Source of the DNA: Dehalococcoidia bacterium
GTDB lineage: Bacteria > Chloroflexota > Dehalococcoidia > JACQUA01
Direction of reading: 5' to 3'
Assembly: GCA_030689845.1 (NCBI GenBank)
Contig: JAUYHV010000199.1
Coordinates: 1 to 5,161, forward strand
DNA length: 5,161 bases
The first letter of the stretch is position 1. Each line of letters starts with the position of its first letter. Made by a program: the position numbers and the translations under genes. Positions 1 to 5,161 of this stretch are shown here, one piece after another. The notes beneath the pieces are model-generated. The model worked only from the letters and a program-made list of their open reading frames with translations, did not search any database and was not told the origin of the DNA.

Positions 1-631
1 AAACCCCGGAAAAGAATTCTGCGATTTTTTTTACCGCCTTCTCCTCGAATCCAGACCAGAAATGGTCGGCGCCTTCGACGGAGAAATATTCCGCGGGAGG
101 CGGCAGGGACGACACCATTTTTTTTAACTCCCCGGCCGGGAAAATAGCATCTTCGGCGCCGATGACAAAGAGTCTCGGCCTGGTGTAATTTTTCATTCCC
201 GTCCAGTTGGCCGGAAATAACGGTGGAGAAATAACGGCCAGGGCCTGAACGGCAGCTTCCAGCGGGGCTACGGAAAGGGCGATGCCGGCGCCGAAGGAGT
301 AGCCGCAAAGACCCATTTTCCCTCCATCAACCAGGGGAGATGAGGCTGCCATGGAAAGGGCCGCCTTTACATCTTCCTTTTCCCCTGTGCCATCATCGAA
401 ATGCCCCTGGCTTTCCCCCGTACCCCTGAAATTGAACCTGAGGGCATTGATAGAGTGGGCGGCTAATTCCCGGCATACTGCTGCAACCATACCGTTGTGC
501 ATATTACCTCCATATTGAGGGTGGGGATGGCAGATAACAACACAGGGCCGTGGGGTCTGTTCATCATGGAAGTGCCAGATTCCCTCGAGTTTTATCGGGC
601 CGCAGGGAATCAGGACGGGTTGAGTTTTCAT
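1..631 (-). CDS. alpha/beta hydrolase, COG2945-like (3' end cut by window edge)
   Basis: The first 210 residues are visible, starting at the ATG at 631-629. They form a small cytoplasmic alpha/beta-hydrolase core with no signal peptide or membrane segment. Visible landmarks are HPHPQYGGNMHN at residues 35-46 (the oxyanion-side loop typical of COG2945), the strand and turn LRFNFRGTGES at 64-74, the nucleophile elbow GYSFG with Ser112, the probable acid Asp161 in GAED, and the catalytic His190 in GADHFW. The triad therefore looks intact. Family members are about 205-220 residues, so only a few residues should be missing beyond position 1. The substrate is unknown; relatives are called esterases or dienelactone-hydrolase-like without firm biochemistry. 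The start overlaps the rarA stop as ATGA, and an AAGGAA Shine-Dalgarno lies about 10 bases upstream inside rarA, so expression probably follows rarA. The family call is firm; the specific function is not known. Confidence 0.88.
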   Translation of the reverse strand, partial: MKTQPVLIPCGPIKLEGIWHFHDEQTPRPCVVICHPHPQYGGNMHNGMVAAVCRELAAHSINALRFNFRGTGESQGHFDDGTGEKEDVKAALSMAASSPLVDGGKMGLCGYSFGAGIALSVAPLEAAVQALAVISPPLFPANWTGMKNYTRPRLFVIGAEDAIFPAGELKKMVSSLPPPAEYFSVEGADHFWSGFEEKAVKKIAEFFSGV

Positions 632-1971
632 GGTTTTTTCGTTCCTTTTTTGTTCTGGCCCCGCCACCTGTTGAGCCGCACGGCGATATCTTTTTCCATA
701 CCCTGGTCCGAGGGAGTGTAATAGACCCTATCCTTCAGGGCGTCCGGCAGGTATTGCTGTTCCGTGAAATGTCCCTCGAAATCGTGGGCATATTTATAAC
801 CCTTGCCATATCCCAGGTCCCGCATCAGCGGGGTAACGGCATTACGTATGTTAAGGGGCACGGGTTCCGCCCGTTTTTTTTTAATGTCCTCCTGGACGCG
901 GGAATAGGCCTGGTACAGGGAGTTGCTTTTAGGGGCGGTAGCGAGATAGACCGCGGCCTCGGCCAGGGCGAGTTTTCCCTCGGGCAAACCGATGAAGTGG
1001 ACTGCCTGCTGGGCGGCCATGGCTACAACCAGAGCCTGGGGGTCTGCCATACCCACATCTTCCGAGGCAAAGCGTACCATCCGCCGGGCGATGTAAAGGG
1101 GGTCTTCACCGGCTTCCAGCATTCTCCCCAGCCAGTACAGGGAAGCATCAGGGTCTGACCCCCTCAGGGACTTGTGCAGGGCGGAAATCAGGTCATAATG
1201 CTGGTCTCCGGCTTTATCGTGGAGGAGAAGGCGCCTCTGCAGGGCTTCCTCGATTCCATTCAAATTTACCACGCGCCCACCTTTGTCGTCCGGCGCAGCC
1301 GCGGCTGCGGCCAGTTCCAGGGCGTTTAAGGCGACGCGGGCGTCGCCATTGCAGATATTTACCAGGTGATTCATGGCATCGGATTCCAGCACTACTACCG
1401 ACCTGCCCAGCCCATTTTCTTCATCTTTCAGAGCCCTTTCGATGATGGTCTTTATTTCTCCTTCACCCAGGGCTTTCAGGGTGAAGGTGCGGCACCTGGA
1501 GAGAAGGGGGGATATTACTTCAAATGACGGGTTCTCGGTAGTAGCTCCTATGAGAGTAACGGTGCCGTCTTCCACAAAAGGCAAAATGACATCCTGCTGG
1601 GCTTTGTTGAAGCGGTGGATTTCATCTATAAATAGAATGGTCTTCGTGCCGTACAATCCCCTTTTGTCCCGGGCCTCATCGATAATCTTCCGGAGTTCCG
1701 CCACTCCCGAGGCCACGGCGCTGACAGGCCGGAAATCCGACTTTGTGATAGCTGCGATAATTCCGGCCAGGGTAGTTTTACCGCTTCCCGGCGGTCCCCA
1801 AAGGATCATGGATGGAATCTGGTCGGCTTCGATGCTTTTACGGAGAATTCTGTTTTCTCCCGTCAGGTGTTCCTGCCCCACGAAATCGGCAAGGCTTTCC
1901 GGACGCATCCTGGCCGCCAGGGGGGCTTCGGCCCGGAGTTGTTTCTGCCGTTGCATTTCAAATAAGTCCAC
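628..1971 (-). CDS. rarA: replication-associated recombination protein A (RarA/MgsA family AAA+ ATPase)
   Basis: A 447-residue cytoplasmic AAA+ ATPase related to the clamp-loader ATPases and to eukaryotic WRNIP1. Family members act at stalled or damaged replication forks and bind SSB and DNA ends. Motifs in order: MDLFEMQRQ start; RMRP and VGQEHL at about 21-36; Walker A GPPGSGKT 59-66; Walker B FIDE 114-117; sensor 1 GATTENPSF 142-150; SRCR with the likely arginine finger 158-161; sensor 2 GDAR 209-212; then the C-terminal tetramerisation region with HDKAGDQHYD 251-260, LRGSDPDASLYWL 269-281 and EQQYLPD near the end. Length is normal and nothing is broken. I chose the GTG at 1971 over the GTG at 1980. 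It gives the N-terminus MDLF usual for clostridial relatives, and an AAGGTG Shine-Dalgarno sits 6 bases upstream, while the GTG at 1980 lies inside that site. The stop overlaps the hydrolase start by four bases (ATGA). The gene is divergent from folD. Confidence 0.96.
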   Translation of the reverse strand: MDLFEMQRQKQLRAEAPLAARMRPESLADFVGQEHLTGENRILRKSIEADQIPSMILWGPPGSGKTTLAGIIAAITKSDFRPVSAVASGVAELRKIIDEARDKRGLYGTKTILFIDEIHRFNKAQQDVILPFVEDGTVTLIGATTENPSFEVISPLLSRCRTFTLKALGEGEIKTIIERALKDEENGLGRSVVVLESDAMNHLVNICNGDARVALNALELAAAAAAPDDKGGRVVNLNGIEEALQRRLLLHDKAGDQHYDLISALHKSLRGSDPDASLYWLGRMLEAGEDPLYIARRMVRFASEDVGMADPQALVVAMAAQQAVHFIGLPEGKLALAEAAVYLATAPKSNSLYQAYSRVQEDIKKKRAEPVPLNIRNAVTPLMRDLGYGKGYKYAHDFEGHFTEQQYLPDALKDRVYYTPSDQGMEKDIAVRLNRWRGQNKKGTKKP

Positions 1972-1977
1972 GGTGAA

Positions 1978-1985
1978 CACCTTTT
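1978..1985 (-). promoter_or_regulatory. rarA ribosome binding site that decides the start
   Basis: Read on the minus strand this is AAAAGGTG, five contiguous bases of which (AGGTG) match the Shine-Dalgarno consensus AGGAGGTG. It lies 6 bases before the GTG at 1971. The alternative GTG at 1980 is the last three bases of this element and has no site of its own at proper spacing, which favours 1971 as the true start. Confidence 0.6.
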
Positions 1986-2091
1986 CGAAGTTTATGAGCG
2001 GAGTGCGGGAAACAGTTTGCAGTCTTGAATTTTTCCGTCGAGAAAAAAGCTGCCTCTACATTCGCAATGTCGCTTAATAAACATTGAAATG

Positions 2092-2120
2092 ATTTTAAAC
2101 TATAGCAATTCCCTGTGCAA
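2092..2120 (-). promoter_or_regulatory. candidate sigma-A promoter for rarA
   Basis: On the minus strand, TTGCAC (2120-2115) is followed after 17 bases by TAAAAT (2097-2092). The -10 matches TATAAT at five of six positions, while the -35 keeps only the TTG core. An overlapping TATAGT lies just upstream as an alternative -10 without a convincing -35. Transcription from here would give rarA a leader of roughly 115 bases. The region is AT-rich, so such matches arise by chance fairly easily. Confidence 0.3.
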
Positions 2121-2192
2121 ACGATTACCGAAGGCCCGCAATTAATCCGGAAGGTGAATTTACAGGTACATTGAACAAATATAACGTGCGTG

Positions 2193-2221
2193 TTGATTTG
2201 CCACCTTCATAATGTTATAAT
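2193..2221 (+). promoter_or_regulatory. sigma-A-type promoter, probably for folD-fhs
   Basis: TTGATT at 2193-2198 is followed after exactly 17 bases by a perfect TATAAT at 2216-2221. This is the best promoter match in the window and faces folD with no gene in between. Transcription should begin near 2228, giving folD an untranslated leader of about 260 bases, long enough to hold regulatory structure. The possibility that it drives an unrecognised small RNA instead cannot be excluded. Confidence 0.6.
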
Positions 2222-2318
2222 TCTTTGCTGAGAAAACGGCCGGTCAAATAACGTTTTTCTGCATTAGTTTTGAAAATTGCCACTCCCGCCCTGAAAAGGG
2301 TTTAACAAGCGCCATTAC

Positions 2319-2412
2319 ATGTCATCGCCGTATTTTCCGAACCTGCCAAAATATATGGTGACGGCCGTTATTAATGAAAAAGGCAAAGAATATTGACCAG
2401 GTCAGATGACAT
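2319..2412 (+). repeat. 8-base inverted repeat in the folD leader
   Basis: ATGTCATC at 2319-2326 is the exact reverse complement of GATGACAT at 2405-2412, so the transcript could fold with a 78-base interior. The interior carries the palindrome at 2394-2404 and a self-complementary ACGGCCGT at 2361-2368. An 8-base match over this distance is close to what chance would give in a leader of this length, so the structure is only a suggestion. Confidence 0.3.
2394..2404. promoter_or_regulatory. palindrome TGACC-A-GGTCA, candidate operator
   Basis: A perfect 5-1-5 palindrome. With the preceding T it also contains TTGACC (2393-2398), a five-of-six match to a -35 hexamer, although the sequence 17 bases on (AAGATT) is a poor -10. 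A second palindrome of the same plan is centred 26 bases downstream. Symmetry and pairing suggest a site for a dimeric regulator, but I cannot match it to a known operator family. Confidence 0.35.
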
Positions 2413-2419
2413 CGCAAGA

Positions 2420-2430
2420 TTACCCGGTAA
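2420..2430. promoter_or_regulatory. palindrome TTACC-C-GGTAA, candidate operator
   Basis: A second perfect 5-1-5 palindrome, sharing the core ACC-n-GGT and the outer T/A with the one at 2394-2404. Their centres (2399 and 2425) are 26 bases, about two and a half helical turns, apart. A one-mismatch version, TTTCC-C-GGTAA, occurs before fhs at 3426-3436. Confidence 0.35.
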
Positions 2431-2436
2431 AAATAA
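2423..2436 (+). repeat. leader motif CCCGGTAAAAATAA, copy 1 (before folD)
   Basis: This 14-base string recurs before fhs at 3429-3443 with one extra A. Copy 1 ends 54 bases before the folD start codon and overlaps the palindrome at 2420-2430. The first 11 bases are identical in both copies; part of the match is a simple A-run, which lowers its weight. Confidence 0.35.
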
Positions 2437-2477
2437 CCTTTCCCTTTTCTTTTAAATTTCTCCCTTTAATTTTATTC

Positions 2478-2484
2478 AGGAGGT
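2478..2484 (+). promoter_or_regulatory. folD ribosome binding site
   Basis: AGGAGGT, a seven-base consensus Shine-Dalgarno, is 6 bases from the ATG at 2491 and fixes the folD start. Two short CTCC segments that could pair with it flank it, one upstream (2460-2463) and one immediately downstream (2486-2489), so access to the site might depend on leader folding. Confidence 0.9.
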
Positions 2485-2490
2485 ACTCCC

Positions 2491-3372
2491 ATGGCTGCAA
2501 CAATAATCGACGGTAATCAGGTGGCTGCGGACATCAGGAGCGAGCTTAAAGAAAAAGTTACAAAACTCAAGGCGGAGAAAGGCCTGACCCCCGGGCTCGG
2601 CGTCATTCTCGTAGGTGAAAATCCGGCTTCAATATCTTATGTTACCGGGAAAGCAAAGGCCTGTGAGGAAATAGGCATACACGAAGAAACTATCAGAATG
2701 CCTGACACAACCTCAGAAACGGAGCTGCTGCAGATAGTAGAAAAGCTGAATAACGATCCCAAATTCCACGGGATACTGGTCCAGCTTCCTTTGCCCAAGC
2801 AGATAGACGAGAAAAAAGTCCTCCTGGCGATACGCCCGGAAAAAGATGTGGACTGCTTCCATCCTTATAACGTTGGAAAAATGCTCATCGGTGAGCCGGA
2901 CTACCTTCCCTGTACTCCTGCCGGGGTGCAGCAACTCCTCGTCAGGAGCGGCAACGACCCGTCCGGCAAGCACGTGGTCATCTGCGGCAGGAGCAATATA
3001 GTGGGTAAACCCCTCATGGCAATGCTGATGCAAAAAGCAAAGGGGGCCAACGCCACCGTGACTGTCGTCCACACGGGGACAAAAGATATGACCTATTACC
3101 TGCGGCAGGCTGATATTGTTATAGCGGCTGTCGGCGCCCCCCAGGTAATAAAAGCCGATATGGTCAAAGACGGTGTTGTGGTGATAGATGTAGGCGTCAA
3201 CAGGGTGCCGGATGCAACCAAGAAATCAGGGTTCAGGCTGGTAGGAGACGTAGACTTTGACGCCATAAAAGAGAAAGCCTCGGCCATCACCCCGGTCCCC
3301 GGAGGAGTCGGCCCCATGACCATTACCATGCTGATGATGAATACGGTTACGGCTGCCGAGAAAAAGGGTTAG
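2491..3372 (+). CDS. folD: bifunctional methylene-THF dehydrogenase / methenyl-THF cyclohydrolase
   Basis: A 293-residue cytoplasmic enzyme that interconverts 10-formyl-THF, 5,10-methenyl-THF and, with NAD(P), 5,10-methylene-THF. The catalytic domain carries the family's active-site residues at the same numbers as E. coli FolD: Tyr50 and Lys54 in SYVTGK, Gln98 in GILVQLPLP (94-102), and Asp121 in KDVDCFHP. The Rossmann part shows GRSNIVGKP at 166-174 and ADIVIAAVG near 207-215. The C-terminal signature PGGVGPMT is at 270-277. Length is slightly above the usual 280-290, with the extra residues around 182-190 (KAKGANATV) and 238-248, variations seen in other anaerobes. The ATG follows a consensus ribosome binding site. 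It is the first gene after the promoter at 2193-2221, and fhs follows after 96 bases with no terminator seen, so the two are probably co-transcribed. NADH versus NADPH preference cannot be settled by eye. Confidence 0.97.
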   Translation: MAATIIDGNQVAADIRSELKEKVTKLKAEKGLTPGLGVILVGENPASISYVTGKAKACEEIGIHEETIRMPDTTSETELLQIVEKLNNDPKFHGILVQLPLPKQIDEKKVLLAIRPEKDVDCFHPYNVGKMLIGEPDYLPCTPAGVQQLLVRSGNDPSGKHVVICGRSNIVGKPLMAMLMQKAKGANATVTVVHTGTKDMTYYLRQADIVIAAVGAPQVIKADMVKDGVVVIDVGVNRVPDATKKSGFRLVGDVDFDAIKEKASAITPVPGGVGPMTITMLMMNTVTAAEKKG

Positions 3373-3418
3373 TCAAGAAAGCCGCCGCTGAATAAAGCCA
3401 GGTTAATATGAGTCCATT

Positions 3419-3433
3419 CCGGGGATTTCCCGG
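3419..3433 (+). other. small hairpin between folD and fhs
   Basis: CCGGG and CCCGG pair over five GC-rich base pairs plus a possible G-U, with a loop of three to five bases. It is followed by an A-run rather than a T-run, and on the opposite strand no T-run follows either, so it is not a typical intrinsic terminator. It could stabilise or help process the folD-fhs message. It overlaps the leader motif copy at 3429-3443. Confidence 0.4.
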
Positions 3434-3443
3434 TAAAAAATAA
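3429..3443 (+). repeat. leader motif CCCGGTAAAAAATAA, copy 2 (before fhs)
   Basis: The counterpart of the motif at 2423-2436, with six instead of five As in the run. It ends 25 bases before the fhs start codon. The bases just before it make TTTCC-C-GGTAA at 3426-3436, one mismatch from the folD palindrome at 2420-2430. Confidence 0.35.
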
Positions 3444-3456
3444 GCAATATTTTAAA

Positions 3457-3462
3457 AGGAGG
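3457..3462 (+). promoter_or_regulatory. fhs ribosome binding site supporting a TTG start
   Basis: AGGAGG lies 6 bases before the TTG at 3469. No ATG or GTG at suitable spacing would keep the conserved N-terminus (PSDIEIAQ), so this site decides the unusual TTG start. Confidence 0.88.
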
Positions 3463-3468
3463 AATAAA

Positions 3469-5161
3469 TTGGGAGTAACTCGAAGATTTCCGGTCCCCAG
3501 CGATATAGAGATCGCTCAAGAAACAGTCCTTGAACCCATTGAAAAGATTGCGGCCAAGCTCGGTGTGACGAATGATGAATTAGAACCTTATGGCAAATAT
3601 ATGGCCAAGATAGATTATGCCAAAGTTCTTGAAAGGTTGAAAAACAAGAAGAATGGAAAATTTATCACTGTAACGGCCATAACCCCGACACCGCTGGGGG
3701 AAGGAAAGACCGTTACCAGCCTAACACTGGGGCAGGGAATGGCCAAGCTCGGATTGAACGTGTGTAATGCCCTGCGGGAACCGTCCAAGGGCCCGACCTT
3801 CGGAATCAAAGGCGGGGCCTGTGGAGGCGGTTATTCCCAGATGCTTCCCATGGAGAATATAAACCTCCATTTCACCGGGGACATTCATGCGGCGGAAACA
3901 GCCAACAACCTCTGCGCCGCAGCCATCGATGCCAGTATCATGCACGGCAATAAACTGAATATAGACCCGAATAATGTCACATGGGTAAGGGCCGAGGACC
4001 TGAACGACAGGGCCTTAAGAGACATCGTCGTAGGCCTCGGGGGAAAACTTAACGGTTATCCCAGGCAGACAGGATATTCCATCACCGTGGCAACGGAACC
4101 GGCAGCTATCCACGCCCTGACCAGCGGCCTGGCCGACTTAAGGGCGAGGTTTGGCAGAACCATCATAGGTTTTACCTATGACGGCAAGCCCGTGACCTGC
4201 GAAGACCTGAAAGTTGCAGGGGTAATGACAGCCCTTATGGTAGACGCCATAAAACCCAACCTGGTACAATCCACGGAAGGCCACCCTGTTTTGTGCAGCG
4301 GCTTCCCCTTTGCCAACGTTGCCCACGGCAACAATTCCGTGCTGGCTAACAAGATAGGGCTGAAATTATCTGACTACGTCGTCAGCGAGAGCGGTTTTGC
4401 CTCTGAAAACGGCTTTGTAAAATTGATGGAAGTCGTTGTCCGGCAGTCCGCCACTCCCGTTGACTGCGCCGTTATCGTGGCTACCATCAGGGCCTTGAAG
4501 CAGCACGGAGGCGCATTCCATTTCAGGCCGGGTATGTCCTATAAGGCGGTTAAAGTTGCAGCCGAGACCGAAAACCTGGAAGCCCTGGAGAAAGGGTTTG
4601 CCAACCTGGCAGCCCATATTAAAATCGTCAAGACCTACGGTGTGCCGGCAGTGGTCGCTATAAACAAGTTCACTTCCGATACGGATAAAGAGATCGAACT
4701 TGTCAGGAAACTGGCCATGGAGGCAGGCGCCGATGATGCTGTTACGCACAACGGTTGGGCCCTGGGGGGAGAAGGCGGCGTGGACCTGGCCAAAGCGGTT
4801 GTCAAGGCCTGCCAGACCCCACCCAAGATAAAGTTCTTCTACGACGAAGATGCCCCCATCAAGGAAAAAATCGAGAAAACGGCAAAAATAATTTACGGCG
4901 CCGACGGAGTTGACTATACCGCCGCGGCTGAAGAGAGGATCAAGCTTTTTACCAGCCTGGGTTACAACAAACTCTGTCTCAACGTGGCCAAGACCCACCT
5001 GTCTTTAAGCTCCGACCCCGCTCTACTGAATGTGCCGAAAGGCTGGAGGATGCCCGTCAGGGATATCAAGGCCAACGTGGGTGCCGGGTTCCTTTACCCA
5101 TTGACCGGCGCCTTCCCCACCATGCCGGGACTTCCTTCTACGCCCGCGTTTTTCCCTGTGG
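3469..5161 (+). CDS. fhs: formate-tetrahydrofolate ligase (3' end cut by window edge)
   Basis: The first 564 residues of a cytoplasmic ATP-dependent enzyme (FTHFS) that makes 10-formyl-THF from formate and THF, supplying FolD. The TTG start is set by an AGGAGG site 6 bases upstream and by the family N-terminus VPSDIEIAQ. Landmarks: P-loop TPTPLGEGKT 72-81, LREPS with Arg103 (equivalent to Moorella Arg97), first family signature GIKGGACGGGY 112-122, INLHFTGDIH 131-140, KPNLVQ 262-267, PFANVAHG 280-287, second signature VATIRALKQHGG 337-348, Trp430 in a WALGGEGG stretch, IYGADGV 475-481, and TMPGLPSTPA near the end. About 15 residues should remain beyond the edge. Oddities: Cys118 where the signature normally has Ala; SGFASENGFVKLMEVVVRQ (308-326) in place of the usual GFGADLGAEKF-type stretch; and about 12 extra residues after the second signature. 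The frame is open throughout and catalytic motifs are present, so I take it as an active but divergent member. Confidence 0.95.
   Translation, partial: MGVTRRFPVPSDIEIAQETVLEPIEKIAAKLGVTNDELEPYGKYMAKIDYAKVLERLKNKKNGKFITVTAITPTPLGEGKTVTSLTLGQGMAKLGLNVCNALREPSKGPTFGIKGGACGGGYSQMLPMENINLHFTGDIHAAETANNLCAAAIDASIMHGNKLNIDPNNVTWVRAEDLNDRALRDIVVGLGGKLNGYPRQTGYSITVATEPAAIHALTSGLADLRARFGRTIIGFTYDGKPVTCEDLKVAGVMTALMVDAIKPNLVQSTEGHPVLCSGFPFANVAHGNNSVLANKIGLKLSDYVVSESGFASENGFVKLMEVVVRQSATPVDCAVIVATIRALKQHGGAFHFRPGMSYKAVKVAAETENLEALEKGFANLAAHIKIVKTYGVPAVVAINKFTSDTDKEIELVRKLAMEAGADDAVTHNGWALGGEGGVDLAKAVVKACQTPPKIKFFYDEDAPIKEKIEKTAKIIYGADGVDYTAAAEERIKLFTSLGYNKLCLNVAKTHLSLSSDPALLNVPKGWRMPVRDIKANVGAGFLYPLTGAFPTMPGLPSTPAFFPV

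Larger units (their letters stand above)
1972..2490. other. divergent intergenic region between rarA and folD, no convincing gene
   Basis: These 519 bases are more AT-rich than the flanking genes and contain no open frame that looks like a protein. There is no tRNA, rRNA, insertion-sequence end or direct-repeat array. What can be seen is a good plus-strand promoter (2193-2221), a weak minus-strand promoter candidate (2092-2120), two 11-base palindromes (2394-2404 and 2420-2430), an 8-base inverted repeat (2319-2326 with 2405-2412), a short GAAA-loop hairpin (2289-2300) and a pyrimidine run (2437-2453) before the folD ribosome binding site. I did not recognise a known folate riboswitch; the conserved GGAGAGUA-like start of the THF class is absent. 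Confidence 0.7.

Noticed and set aside
550..1158. A 202-codon plus-strand open frame
   Set aside because: It lies antisense to rarA, whose motifs are unmistakable, and its translation shows no family features. It is a shadow of the real gene.
2058..2070. A small inverted repeat ACATT-CGC-AATGT upstream of rarA
   Set aside because: Only five AT-rich base pairs, no T-run, and no similarity to a known operator. It is at chance level.
1373..2077. A 234-codon plus-strand open frame reaching into the intergenic region
   Set aside because: Most of it is antisense to the conserved AAA+ core of rarA. The translation is Arg- and Ser-rich without recognisable domains, and no good ribosome binding site precedes it.
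2319..2396. A 25-codon plus-strand open frame in the folD leader (MSSPYFPNLP...)
   Set aside because: It has no ribosome binding site at proper spacing (the nearest AAGGG is about 18 bases away) and no recognisable sequence. A leader peptide cannot be excluded but is not supported.
2228..2490. A THF riboswitch before folD
   Set aside because: The characteristic conserved core was looked for and not found, so only an unassigned leader is claimed.
1981..2490. A LexA box controlling rarA
   Set aside because: No sequence matching the Firmicute LexA pattern GAAC-N4-GTTC was found in the intergenic region.
3419..3440. An intrinsic terminator separating folD from fhs
   Set aside because: The hairpin at 3419-3433 is followed by an A-run on the plus strand, not a T-run, so it should not stop transcription from folD into fhs.
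4366..4998. A 210-codon minus-strand open frame inside fhs
   Set aside because: It is antisense to conserved fhs sequence, with no domain features and no promoter or ribosome binding site.

Overview
This looks like a chromosomal housekeeping segment from an anaerobic, moderately GC-rich Firmicute of the Clostridia type. That placement is an inference. It rests on strong AGGAGG-type ribosome binding sites, a sigma-A-like promoter, a TTG start, a RarA of the form starting MDLF, and a folD-fhs pair as used in the methyl branch of the Wood-Ljungdahl (reductive acetyl-CoA) pathway and in general C1-folate metabolism.

Layout. On the minus strand, reading right to left, are rarA (1971 to 628), an AAA+ ATPase of the replication-fork maintenance family, and an alpha/beta hydrolase of the COG2945 type (631 to the left edge, 3' end cut). 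Their stop and start codons overlap as ATGA, so they are very probably one translationally coupled unit. A 519-base divergent intergenic region (1972-2490) follows with no convincing gene. It holds a good plus-strand promoter about 270 bases before folD, a weaker minus-strand promoter candidate for rarA, two closely spaced 11-base palindromes, and a possibly structured leader. On the plus strand are folD (2491-3372, complete) and, 96 bases later, fhs (3469 to the right edge, cut about 15 codons before its expected end).

The plus-strand genes act in sequence. Fhs joins formate to tetrahydrofolate using ATP, giving 10-formyl-THF. FolD then converts it through 5,10-methenyl-THF to 5,10-methylene-THF. 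The direction of flow (acetogenic or syntrophic CO2 fixation, oxidation, or simple supply of C1 units for purines, thymidylate and serine) cannot be read from this window.

I see no CRISPR array, transposon, tRNA, rRNA or recognisable known riboswitch, and no convincing undescribed system. The points most worth a second look are the paired palindromes and the motif shared by the folD and fhs leaders, the long folD leader, and an fhs product that departs from several normally conserved stretches of its family.
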